Positions 25,621-33,016 of a DNA stretch of 64,000 nucleotides are shown piece after piece; the first letter of the stretch is position 1; each line of letters starts with the position of its first letter. The notes below the pieces were generated by a model. That model made no database searches, had not been told where the DNA came from, and saw nothing but the letters and a program-made list of their open reading frames with translations. Made by a program: the position numbers and the translations under genes. This stretch comes from JAWKWH01 sp040830725 (GTDB lineage: Bacteria > Pseudomonadota > Alphaproteobacteria > Rhizobiales > Rhizobiaceae). The stretch is taken from contig JBFOMG010000016.1 in assembly GCA_040830725.1 (NCBI GenBank), positions 1-64,000 of the forward strand. Reading direction: 5' to 3'.

Positions 25621-25751
25621 CACCGATTTGTGAAGCAAAAGAACCGGTATTGCCTGTTGCCTTCCTCCGCGTAAGGGCGTAGGTGCCGCGTCCCGTTTCC
25701 GACGGACCGGACATCAACGGCCAGGGCTTCGTGAATGCCCGCCCGCGAAGA

Positions 25752-25767
25752 TGGCACTGCCAATGCT
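25752..25767 (+). promoter_or_regulatory. Sigma-54 (RpoN) promoter
   Basis: TGGCACTGCCAATGCT matches the sigma-54 consensus TGGCACG-N4-TTGCW at all positions but two. The invariant GG (25753-25754) and GC (25765-25766) are separated by exactly 10 nt. The predicted start is a G near 25778, about 21 nt before the first tRNA-like RNA. It is read toward the tRNA-likes and the slipin gene. Confidence 0.7.
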
Positions 25768-25798
25768 TCGTACGGATGCCGGACCACAGATACGGGAT

Positions 25799-25872
25799 GC
25801 GCGTGTAGCTCATGGGAAGAGCGCCGGCCACCAGGCCGGAGGTTGCAGGTTCGAGTCCTGTCATGTGCACCA
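25799..25872 (+). ncRNA. tRNA-like RNA 1, CCA end but broken anticodon loop
   Basis: The sequence folds as a tRNA: acceptor GCGCGTG/CATGTGC (7 bp, two G-U), discriminator A and encoded CCA (25870-25872), D-arm GCTC/GAGC, T-arm GCAGG-TTCGAGT-CCTGT. Body features resemble tRNA-Trp. The anticodon arm is abnormal. CCGGC and GCCGG leave a 6-nt loop, CACCAG, without the universal U33; the triplet CCA (Trp) is at the expected place. A normal decoding role is unlikely. It probably mimics tRNA, or is a decayed tRNA. It follows a sigma-54 promoter and abuts a second tRNA-like sequence. Confidence 0.7.
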
Positions 25873-25945
25873 CTGGATAGCTCAGTTTGGGTAGAGCATC
25901 GACCTTTAACGTCGACTGTCGCGGGTTCGATTCCCGCTCCTCTAG
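25873..25945 (+). ncRNA. tRNA-like RNA 2, UUA anticodon, degenerate acceptor
   Basis: Directly after the CCA of the first tRNA-like comes a second. D-arm GCTC/GAGC, a perfect 5-bp anticodon stem TCGAC/GTCGA with loop CTTTAAC, a 5-nt variable loop and a perfect T-arm GCGGG-TTCGATT-CCCGC are all present. The loop has U33 and anticodon UUA, complementary to the stop codon UAA. The acceptor end is degenerate: CTGGA can pair with TCTAG (25941-25945) only by leaving TCC bulged, and no CCA follows. It is not expected to be aminoacylated normally. A hairpin follows at once (GGTCTT, loop CCA, AAGACC, 25945-25959). Confidence 0.65.
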
Positions 25946-26278
25946 GTCTTCCAAAGACCATGCCAATGAGTGGTCCGGAAACCGGAATGCCGACGGCAGA
26001 TGAATGCTGTGACCTTCGGGTTGCGGCAGACAGAAGCCTGACGCCATGCGCCTGCGGCCCGGCCGCCGGTGACGGGCTGGCCGCCCTGCCCCCGCAAGAT
26101 TTCGTCTTCGGACGCAATCGCGCCGGGTCAGGTGCTGCGATCCCCTCTCGCCGATGGCCCGCCAACGGAACATGCCACCGGTTTCCGGATCGATAGAGCA
26201 CTTTTGTCCGGAAACGAAAACCGAAACGAAGAAAGGAAGTTCGCCGACATGCGACGCGACTAGCTTGGAGTAAAGAAG
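25945..26278 (+). promoter_or_regulatory. Structured leader between tRNA-likes and slipin gene
   Basis: About 330 nt without a convincing gene. A 6-bp hairpin (25945-25959) follows the second tRNA-like. The segment 26178-26189 (CCGGTTTCCGGA) can pair over 12 bp with TCCGGAAACCGG at 25974-25985, or its 3-prime part can pair over 9 bp with TCCGGAAAC at 26207-26215. The two pairings exclude each other. No T-run follows either, so this is not a plain terminator; it could control translation or processing ahead of the slipin ribosome site GGAG (26267-26270). Confidence 0.45.
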
Positions 26279-27421
26279 ATGATGACCATTCTCGAAAAGA
26301 TCATGGGCCGCGCACGCGTGCTCATCAACGAAAACGAACGGGCGCTGCACCTCTACAAGGGTGAGATCAAGGGCATCCTGGTGCCGGGCGAACACATGCT
26401 CGCCAACCGGCGCGGACGGCTTGAGGTCGAGGTCCACAATCTGGCCCGGCCGGAACTCGTTTCGGATTACGAGAAGGCGCTCTTCGACAAGCTGCCGCAT
26501 GTCGCTGGCGAACACCTGACCGTGGCCGAGACGGCTGCCGGCGAAGTTGCCGTCATCGAGCGCGAAGGCCGTGTCCACACCGTGCTCGGTCCGGACCGGC
26601 GCGTAGCACTTTGGACAGTAGCCGGTCCGTTTGAGGTAACGAAGATCGATGTCTCGGACGTTCCGGCTGTCGAGCCGAAGCTCTACCGGCGTCTGGCGCA
26701 GGCGGGAGCCGTACAGCATGTCACCGCGATCGCGGTGGCAGACGGCTGGGCGAACATCCTGTTTGTCGATGGTGAGCTGAAGGCCAAGCTCGGCCCGGGC
26801 GTGCACGCGTTCTGGACACCGGGCCGCGATGTGGAGCCGAAGCCGGTTGACCTGAAGCGCCAGTCGCTGGAGGTGACCGGTCAGGAGCTGCTGACGCGTG
26901 ACCGGGTGACCATCCGCGTCAACCTTGCTGCCGAATACCGGGTCACCGATCCGGTGAAGGCGGTGACGGAAGCGAAGGACTTTGCCGATGCGCTCTACCG
27001 GGCGCTTCAGTATGCCTTCCGCAAGACGCTCGGCGCCATGACGCTCGACCAGATCCTTGAAAACAAGGTGACAGTCGACACTGAAGCCGCCGACAAGGTG
27101 CGCGCCGACATGGCCGCTCTTGGTGTGGAGGTCAGCGAGATCACCCTGAAGGATGTGATCCTGCCGGGTGAGATGCGCGACATCCTCAACCAGGTGGTCG
27201 AGGCGCAGAAGGAAGCCGAGGCCAATGTCATCCGCCGGCGCGAGGAGACGAACGCAACGCGTTCGCTGCTCAACACGGCGAAGGTGATGGCCGAAAACCC
27301 GGTGATGCTGCGTCTCAAAGAGCTTGAAGCCCTTGAGACGATCGCCGGCAAGGTCGAGCGGCTGACCGTGCACAACGGTACCGGCGGCCTGATGAACGAT
27401 CTGGTCAAGCTGCGCGAGTAG
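26279..27421 (+). CDS. Slipin / band-7 (SPFH) family protein
   Basis: A 380-residue SPFH-domain protein. It lacks the usual N-terminal membrane hairpin. It opens with an unusual domain (residues about 10-150: VLINENERALHLYKGEIKGI to IEREGRVHTVLGPDRRV). The band-7 core follows (about 155-330), including LTRDRVTIRVNLAAEYRV, a typical VEVSEITLKDVILPGEMRD and a charged coiled coil (QVVEAQKEAEANVIRRREE). This soluble slipin type is known from RNA-repair gene neighbourhoods of RtcB and Ro-protein. GGAG is 8 nt before ATG 26279. It is the only protein gene of the sigma-54 unit and ends in a strong terminator. Confidence 0.92.
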   Translation: MMTILEKIMGRARVLINENERALHLYKGEIKGILVPGEHMLANRRGRLEVEVHNLARPELVSDYEKALFDKLPHVAGEHLTVAETAAGEVAVIEREGRVHTVLGPDRRVALWTVAGPFEVTKIDVSDVPAVEPKLYRRLAQAGAVQHVTAIAVADGWANILFVDGELKAKLGPGVHAFWTPGRDVEPKPVDLKRQSLEVTGQELLTRDRVTIRVNLAAEYRVTDPVKAVTEAKDFADALYRALQYAFRKTLGAMTLDQILENKVTVDTEAADKVRADMAALGVEVSEITLKDVILPGEMRDILNQVVEAQKEAEANVIRRREETNATRSLLNTAKVMAENPVMLRLKELEALETIAGKVERLTVHNGTGGLMNDLVKLRE

Positions 27422-27438
27422 CTTGGCTGATCAAGCGC

Positions 27439-27478
27439 GAAGCCGGGGTGCGAGAGCATCCCGGCTTCCTGCAATTTT
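27439..27478 (+). terminator. Rho-independent terminator of the slipin unit
   Basis: GAAGCCGGGGTGC and GCATCCCGGCTTC (27439-27468) form a 13-bp stem with one G-U pair and a GAGA tetraloop, followed by CTGCAATTTT. It lies 17 bp after the slipin stop and isolates the unit from the Omp gene. Confidence 0.8.
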
Positions 27479-27561
27479 CAACCACGTGACATTTCCGCAA
27501 CAGACTCCCTGCCCCGCATATTTTAGAATATTCTCAAATATAAACAGGCTGGGGCGTGTAC

Positions 27562-28341
27562 ATGTTCAAGAAACTTACGATCGCGGCGGCATTTCTGGCT
27601 GCCACAGCATTCGGCGCACAGGCTGAAGAGAAACTAAGCGGAGCTCATTCTGCAGGCCACGGCGCGGGCTCTTATTTGTATGCTGGCGGTGCCTACGCCC
27701 ATTCGTGGTCCGACATCGACACCGGCGGTTTCAACACCGCAGGCGCTTTCACGAATTTCGATTGTGTCGGCGTTGTTGGCCTCCTGACCTGTGACGATTC
27801 GGAAGATGCCAGCGGCGTGAGCCTTTTCCTCGGCGTCACCAATATTTACAGCTTCACCGAAAATGTCTCGGTGCGCGGCGAAATCGAGTACAATTACCGT
27901 GGTGGCGCCAACTACGTCACCGGCAGCTTTCCGGGCATAAACCCGCCTGCTTTCGTCTATTCGACCGTCGTTTCGGATTATCATTCCGGCTTCGTCAATG
28001 TCTATCTCGATATGGCGATGCCTGACATGCCGGTGACGATTTATGCCGTTGGTGGCGTTGGTGTCGCCAATAGCAGGGTGGCAACAAACGACACGGTCGT
28101 AGCCGGTTCGGCATCAGAGACCGATTTTGCCTTCAACATCGGCGCCGGCGGCAGCTATGCGGTAACCGACATGATCGACCTGTTCGGCGATGTCCGCTAC
28201 GTCGATCTGGGTACAACCAATGTACCGTTGTTTGCTGGCGCTGTACCTGCGGGTGCCTACACTGTAGACCACACATCGGTAGAGGTGCGCGTTGGCGTAA
28301 AAGTCAAACTATCCGATCTCGGCAATCTGTTTGGCAACTGA
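27562..28341 (+). CDS. Outer membrane beta-barrel protein (opacity/Omp-like)
   Basis: A 259-residue protein with a signal peptide (MFKKLTIAAAFLAATAFGAQA) and amphipathic beta strands such as GSYLYAGGAYAHSWSDID and VSVRGEIEYNYRGGANY. It ends LSDLGNLFGN rather than with the usual aromatic residue. Two Cys (about residues 70 and 78) could form a loop disulfide. This is the general OmpA-like/opacity barrel type, function unknown. ATG 27562 starts the signal peptide; GTG 27556 is also in frame. Confidence 0.88.
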   Translation: MFKKLTIAAAFLAATAFGAQAEEKLSGAHSAGHGAGSYLYAGGAYAHSWSDIDTGGFNTAGAFTNFDCVGVVGLLTCDDSEDASGVSLFLGVTNIYSFTENVSVRGEIEYNYRGGANYVTGSFPGINPPAFVYSTVVSDYHSGFVNVYLDMAMPDMPVTIYAVGGVGVANSRVATNDTVVAGSASETDFAFNIGAGGSYAVTDMIDLFGDVRYVDLGTTNVPLFAGAVPAGAYTVDHTSVEVRVGVKVKLSDLGNLFGN

Positions 28342-28373
28342 CACCGCAAAACTTCCATTTTGTGACAAGATTC

Positions 28374-28416
28374 AAGGGCCGGAGACGCAAGTCTCCAGCC
28401 CTTTCGCATTTTTAGG
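28374..28416 (+). terminator. Rho-independent terminator after Omp gene
   Basis: AAGGGC, C, GGAGAC, loop GCAA, GTCTCC, A, GCCCTT (28374-28403) forms a 12-bp stem with one internal mismatch and a GCAA tetraloop, followed by TCGCATTTTT. Confidence 0.85.
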
Positions 28417-28596
28417 CTTCAGAGTACCGAACGCACGAGCAGAAGGACCTTTCACCCCCGGTGGAATGGCTCCGAGCAGGTTCACGGCCCTCCAGGAAAC
28501 AAATTCCGCAGATCCCTGATCGCGAAACTATTCGCTAAACCGATATTAAGTTTTTCCGAATATGTTACTAGCAGTCGCAAGTTCAGGGGCTGGGCA

Positions 28597-29778
28597 ATGA
28601 ACAAACACGTTCTGATTGTTGAGGACGACCAGGAAATCGTCGATCTGGCGCGCAGGGCTGTGTCCAAGGTCGACCAATGCACCTTTACCGGCACATTGTG
28701 TGGTTACGACGGGCTTCTTGCTGTGGCGACAGCAACCGATCCGGTCGATATCATCATCCTCGACCTTACCCTTCCCGACATTGACGGGCTGGAATTTCTG
28801 CGCCGGCTGGCCGAAGAAAAATATACCGGAACCATTGTTTTGGCCTCCGGGCATGACAAGTCAGTGCTGAAATCGGCCAAGCGGCTGGCGGAAATTCACG
28901 GCCTTTCGGTCTATGCGGTGCTACAGAAACCATACCTGCCGTCCGAACTGAGAACGATCATTGAAGAATGCACTCCGGCTGAACGCGAGGCGCCCGAGCC
29001 AGACGATGGCCCGACATCCGGAGATCTGAACGGCGCAACACTGGTTCCTTATTACCAGCCGCAATTTGACATTGAATCGGGATCGGTGGCCGGATTTGAA
29101 GCGCTGATCCGGCTGCAACTGGCCGATGGCCCGCTCGTCGGCCCGAGCGCCCTGTTCTCGCATCTGCGCAATCATGAGGAGCGCGTGACGACCGCCCTGT
29201 CCATCGCTGACCTGGTACTCCGCGATCTCGCCTTTGCCCTCGGCAAGACTGACGAGTTCCCCGGCGTATCCCTCAACTTTGACGCCAGGGTGCTAGAAGA
29301 CGACGATGCAATGAGCGAATTTGTGTCACTCGTTGAGCGCTACAAGGTGCCAAAGCGTATGGTTACCATTGAGGTGATCGAAAAATCGCTGCCGCACAGC
29401 GATCAGCGATTGCTGGAAGTGTTGACCCGGCTGCGCATGGCAGGGTTTGAACTCTCTCTGGATGACTACGGAACCGGCGGGTCGAACCATGATCTTTTGC
29501 GCCGGTGTCCGTTCAACGAACTCAAGCTCGATCACACGATCATCCAATCGGGTCTCAACGACGCCGTGTCGGAAAAATTCATCTCGGCCGCCGTTGAAAC
29601 CGCCAAGTCGCTTGACCTCCGGCTCGTTGCAGAGGGTATCGAGACCATGCACGATCTGGCGTTTGTGCGAAATCACGGCATTCGCATCGTGCAGGGATTT
29701 CTCTTTGAACGGCCGATGCCAATCGAACGGGCGCTTCCGTTTGTGTTGACCGGGCATGAGGAAGCGCTGACGGCGTAG
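28597..29778 (+). CDS. Response regulator with EAL phosphodiesterase domain
   Basis: A 393-residue REC-EAL protein. The receiver domain (residues 1-125) has VEDD, the phospho-acceptor Asp in IILDLTLPDIDG (about 56) and the Lys in LQKPYLPSE. The EAL domain (about 145-390) has EALIR, VTIEVIEKS, LDDYGTG, NELKLDH, VAEGIET and QGFLF, so hydrolysis of c-di-GMP looks possible. No histidine kinase gene is adjacent; the protein is an orphan regulator. It may balance the PAS-GGDEF-EAL protein encoded 6 kb upstream. Confidence 0.93.
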   Translation: MNKHVLIVEDDQEIVDLARRAVSKVDQCTFTGTLCGYDGLLAVATATDPVDIIILDLTLPDIDGLEFLRRLAEEKYTGTIVLASGHDKSVLKSAKRLAEIHGLSVYAVLQKPYLPSELRTIIEECTPAEREAPEPDDGPTSGDLNGATLVPYYQPQFDIESGSVAGFEALIRLQLADGPLVGPSALFSHLRNHEERVTTALSIADLVLRDLAFALGKTDEFPGVSLNFDARVLEDDDAMSEFVSLVERYKVPKRMVTIEVIEKSLPHSDQRLLEVLTRLRMAGFELSLDDYGTGGSNHDLLRRCPFNELKLDHTIIQSGLNDAVSEKFISAAVETAKSLDLRLVAEGIETMHDLAFVRNHGIRIVQGFLFERPMPIERALPFVLTGHEEALTA

Positions 29779-29894
29779 ATCAAACATTCGCGGTCGCCAG
29801 GAGCAATCCACCCCTGCAAGGCTGTAGCTGGTAGCCGTCCAACCGGCAGACAGAATTGATTCAATATGGCCGGCATTTGTTCTAGAATTTGGCC

Positions 29895-31073
29895 ATGGAT
29901 CACTCGCAAGTTCTTCTTACACTCGGTGGATTTCTGCTTGCCGGCCTGGCGCTTGACGCGCTGGGCAGGCGTACGCGACTGCCACGGGTCACCTTGCTGG
30001 TTCTGTTCGGCATCATTGTCGGCCCATCTTCGCTGAATCTCATTCCGCTGGCAGCCGCAGAATGGTATCCCCTGGTTGCCAAGATCGCACTTGTCATGGT
30101 TGCTTTCCTGCTCGGGGGACGTCTCACCCGCTCGGTTATTCAAAAAGACGGCCGGCGCATTCTCGGTGTGTCCGTTGGCGCTGTTCTGCTGACGGCCGCA
30201 ACGGTGGGAGCCGGGTTGTGGATATTGGGCTTTGATCCGCTTTATTGCCTGGTGTTCGCCGGGATATCCACCGCCACGGCCCCGGCGGCAACCGAGGATG
30301 TCGTGCGATCGTCGGGCTTCAACGGTCCGTTTATCACCACGCTTCGCGGCGCGGTGGCGATTGACGATGCATGGGCCCTGATAGTGTTCAGCCTTTTGCT
30401 TGCGGCCGGTCACATGCTGAATGGCAGTGATGCCGCAGCTTCTGTCGGCCATGTGGTCCTGGTCGAGATTTGCGGCGCGATACTGATCGGTATCGCGATC
30501 GGATTGCCGGCGGCCTATCTGACCGGCCGCCTGAAACCCGGCGAGCCGTCCCTGACCGAAGCGCTCGGAGTGGTGTTCCTTTGTGGCGGACTGGCGCTCG
30601 GTTTCGGCGCATCCTACCTGCTTGCGACGATGATTTGCGGCGCAGTGATTGCCAATCTGGCGCGCCACCACACGCGCCCGTTTCACGAGATCGAAAGCAT
30701 CGAATGGCCGTTCATGGTTGTGTTCTTCATTCTGGCGGGAGCGTCGCTGCAAATCGAAGCCCTGGCTGCCATCGGCCTGATCGGATCAGCCTATGTGGTG
30801 TTGCGGTTCGTTGGCCGGGTCCTTGGTGGATGGCTGGGCGGCAAACTCGCTGGAATGAACCCTGTCGAGCGCTACTGGATCGGTTTTGCACTGATGCCGC
30901 AGGCCGGGGTTGCAATGGGCATGGCGCTGGTCGCCGCAGCGGCCTTTCCTGAGCAAGCCCAGTCAATCCTTGCCATCGCGATCGGGACGACAATCATATT
31001 CGAACTGATCGGCCCCATCTTTACGCAGATGGCTATCTCCAGAGTCGCTTCATCGCAACCGGCTGGAAACTAG
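29895..31073 (+). CDS. Cation:proton antiporter, CPA2 family
   Basis: A 392-residue membrane protein of about 12-13 helices, KefB/NapA-like. Typical segments are DALGRRTRLPRVTLLVLFGIIVG, the ion-binding TATAPAATEDVV, and AVAIDDAWALIVFSLLLA with paired Asp. It has no C-terminal RCK/TrkA domain. It is expected to exchange Na+ or K+ for H+ across the inner membrane. ATG 29895 is preferred over TTG 29889. Confidence 0.92.
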   Translation: MDHSQVLLTLGGFLLAGLALDALGRRTRLPRVTLLVLFGIIVGPSSLNLIPLAAAEWYPLVAKIALVMVAFLLGGRLTRSVIQKDGRRILGVSVGAVLLTAATVGAGLWILGFDPLYCLVFAGISTATAPAATEDVVRSSGFNGPFITTLRGAVAIDDAWALIVFSLLLAAGHMLNGSDAAASVGHVVLVEICGAILIGIAIGLPAAYLTGRLKPGEPSLTEALGVVFLCGGLALGFGASYLLATMICGAVIANLARHHTRPFHEIESIEWPFMVVFFILAGASLQIEALAAIGLIGSAYVVLRFVGRVLGGWLGGKLAGMNPVERYWIGFALMPQAGVAMGMALVAAAAFPEQAQSILAIAIGTTIIFELIGPIFTQMAISRVASSQPAGN

Positions 31074-31103
31074 AGCGGACCGGCATTATCTCGCGGGTCC
31101 GCT
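31074..31103. terminator. Shared hairpin between convergent antiporter and IclR genes
   Basis: AGCGGACC (31074-31081) pairs with GGTCCGCT (31096-31103) over 8 bp. It sits within the 28-bp gap between convergent stops. It begins with the TAGAGCGG motif also seen at 23008 and, in part, at 48609. Confidence 0.5.
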
Positions 31104-31848
31104 ATCTTGCCCCGTGCATTTGCGACACCTTGTCGGCAGCAGACATAACGCTTGTTGAGATCATCTTTTCAACCGCCGCATCAAACCGGGCGGTGGGTGT
31201 CGCGACTGCGATTGCACCAACTGCTGATCCGTCAAATCCGACAATTGGCGCTGCCACACCAACAACATCGCTTTCATAAGATCCGAACATTTTCGCGTAG
31301 CCCCGCCTGCGCGCAGTGGTGATACGCTTGATGACTTCGGATTTAGCGGTGGGTGTCCTGGAGGTGAATTTTTCCAAGCCGGAATCGATTAGTTCATCAA
31401 CGCGTTTTTGATCTGACCGTGACAACACCGCAATGCCCGAACCACTGGCATGGAAAGGAAGCGAAGCTGCCGGATCGATATAGACGCGCGTGCCCCTGAT
31501 CTTGGTTTCCACAACATCGGCCGTCATCAGTTCATTGCCGACAAGCATGCTGGCGTGGGCGGTTTCTCCGGTCTTGTCAACCAGTTCGACAAGTGCTCGA
31601 CGCAGTTCAGCAGCGATCGGATGCGTACGGTCGCGCAGCATGGCCAACCTGGTAATCGCTGGTCCAAGAAAGTACGATTTATCCCGTTGATTTTGTTCCA
31701 GTATTCCGCGTGCGGCGAGATCCGTGACATAGCGTTGCACGTTGGATTTGTCCCAGCCGAGTTGTCGCGAAATTTCCGACAGTCCCAAATTGGGCTGACT
31801 CTCCGAAAAGAGGTCCAACACACTCAGCGCTTTGGCGACAGTACGCAT
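31102..31848 (-). CDS. IclR-family transcriptional regulator
   Basis: A 248-residue IclR protein. The N-terminal winged helix (residues about 1-65: VAKALSVLDLFSESQPNLGLSEISRQLGWDKSNVQRY, given here in part) is followed by the GAF-like IclR effector domain. That domain has LVGNELMTADVVE and PFHASGSGIAVLS, the usual ligand-pocket segments. IclR proteins sense small metabolites and control adjacent catabolic genes. It is divergent from the binding-protein, UPF0261 and flavoenzyme genes and is their likely regulator. Confidence 0.93.
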   Translation of the reverse strand: MRTVAKALSVLDLFSESQPNLGLSEISRQLGWDKSNVQRYVTDLAARGILEQNQRDKSYFLGPAITRLAMLRDRTHPIAAELRRALVELVDKTGETAHASMLVGNELMTADVVETKIRGTRVYIDPAASLPFHASGSGIAVLSRSDQKRVDELIDSGLEKFTSRTPTAKSEVIKRITTARRRGYAKMFGSYESDVVGVAAPIVGFDGSAVGAIAVATPTARFDAAVEKMISTSVMSAADKVSQMHGAR

Positions 31849-31904
31849 GCTTTGCTCCGGGTTCAGTTGCGTGAACTTAGTTGACTCGATCCAAATGTCA
31901 CTAT

Positions 31905-31935
31905 ATCAAATTATGCACCGATACATCAAATAATG
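31905..31935 (+). promoter_or_regulatory. Candidate IclR operator, two ATCAAAT(T/A)ATG repeats
   Basis: ATCAAATTATG (31905-31915) and ATCAAATAATG (31925-31935) are direct repeats exactly 20 bp apart, two helical turns, in the intergenic region between IclR and the tctC-like gene. This suits binding of an IclR tetramer and repression of both promoters. The regulator-site link is inferred. Confidence 0.5.
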
Positions 31936-31957
31936 ACACAACACGCAGGAGGAGGAT

Positions 31958-32893
31958 ATGAAAAAACTCGTCGCAGCCATCGCAGCAGCCGTGGTATTTG
32001 CCAGTCCGGTAGCAGCATTTGCGGAATACCCGGAGAAGCCGGTCAGCTTCGTCGTGCCCTGGCCTCCGGGAGATCTTGAGGATGTTCTGACCCGCATGAT
32101 TGCCGAGGATTTCCAAACTGAATATGGCGTCCCCGCAGCAGTCATCAACAAACCCGGCGGCGGTGGCGGGCCTTTTCCTGGCGCGGTCGAGGTCGCAACC
32201 GCACCTGCCGACGGATACACAATCGGCTCCTTTGTGATTGGTGTTCCGGTCGTCGGGCACAAAATCGGCATACCGGAACTGACACCGGAGCAATTTGATC
32301 CGCTCGGCATCTTTCTGACCTATCCGTTTGTCTTGGTTGCCGGCAAGGACGCTCCTTACGATTCACTGCAGGAAATGGCGGAATACGGCAAGACGAACGA
32401 GCTTGTTCTGGGACACTTCGGCGCCCCCCTGATCCCGACACGGGTCTCGCTTGCCTATGCGAAAACTGCCGGATTTGAGTGGGGATCAGACGCCGCCTTT
32501 GACATGCTCGATTGTAATTCCCTGGCGTCCGGCGATGCGGATGTGATCAACACAACGCTGCAGCTCGTGCTGCCATGCATTGACGACGTCAAGGTGCTGG
32601 CTTCGGTTACCGGAGAGCGCATTACGCTTACCCCCGATGCTCCGACGATGGGTGAGATCGAACCGAAGCTCGGCCTTGCCCTGTGGAACGGACTGTTTGT
32701 TCGCAAAGACACACCCCAGGATGTCAGGGACAAGATCATCGCGGTAGCCAAGAAGACGATGATGAGCGAGCGGGCGCAAAAACTGGCCGAGGAAACCGGC
32801 GCCGGTGTCTACTGGCTCGACGAGGAGCAATCGGCCGCCCAGATAAAGTCGGACAGTGAAGCCCTTGGTCAACTAGGCGCTCTGCTGGAATAG
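31958..32893 (+). CDS. TctC-type tripartite transporter binding protein
   Basis: A 311-residue periplasmic protein with a signal peptide (MKKLVAAIAAAVVFASPVA) and a bug/TctC fold. The first-strand motif YPEKPVSFVVPWPPG and the N-terminal-lobe NKPGGGGG are the usual carboxylate-binding elements. Family members bind carboxylic acids and deliver them to TctAB. No tctA or tctB is present in the window, so it either feeds a distant transporter or acts in sensing. AGGAGGAGG precedes the ATG. First gene of the IclR-controlled group. Confidence 0.92.
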   Translation: MKKLVAAIAAAVVFASPVAAFAEYPEKPVSFVVPWPPGDLEDVLTRMIAEDFQTEYGVPAAVINKPGGGGGPFPGAVEVATAPADGYTIGSFVIGVPVVGHKIGIPELTPEQFDPLGIFLTYPFVLVAGKDAPYDSLQEMAEYGKTNELVLGHFGAPLIPTRVSLAYAKTAGFEWGSDAAFDMLDCNSLASGDADVINTTLQLVLPCIDDVKVLASVTGERITLTPDAPTMGEIEPKLGLALWNGLFVRKDTPQDVRDKIIAVAKKTMMSERAQKLAEETGAGVYWLDEEQSAAQIKSDSEALGQLGALLE

Positions 32894-33016
32894 ATTTTTA
32901 TTCGGGCCGGTTTCCGGCAGGGAACCAGCCCGCTGACTTGCCGTCTTCGCTACACATGCCTGTCCACCAGTCCGCATTTAGGCAGTTGAACTGATCAAAG
33001 ATCAGGAGGTGCGATC

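Noticed and set aside
25799..25945. Two ordinary functional tRNAs
   Set aside because: The first has a 6-nt anticodon loop without U33 and the second lacks an acceptor stem and CCA.
25735..26196. 153-residue plus-strand open frame across the tRNA-likes
   Set aside because: Its codons coincide with the tRNA-like arms and it lacks a ribosome site; typical of false ORFs over structured RNAs.
25610..27373. 587-residue open frame on the minus strand opposite slipin
   Set aside because: It runs antisense through the slipin gene and the tRNA-likes and shows no protein family; it is a frame shadow in GC-rich DNA.
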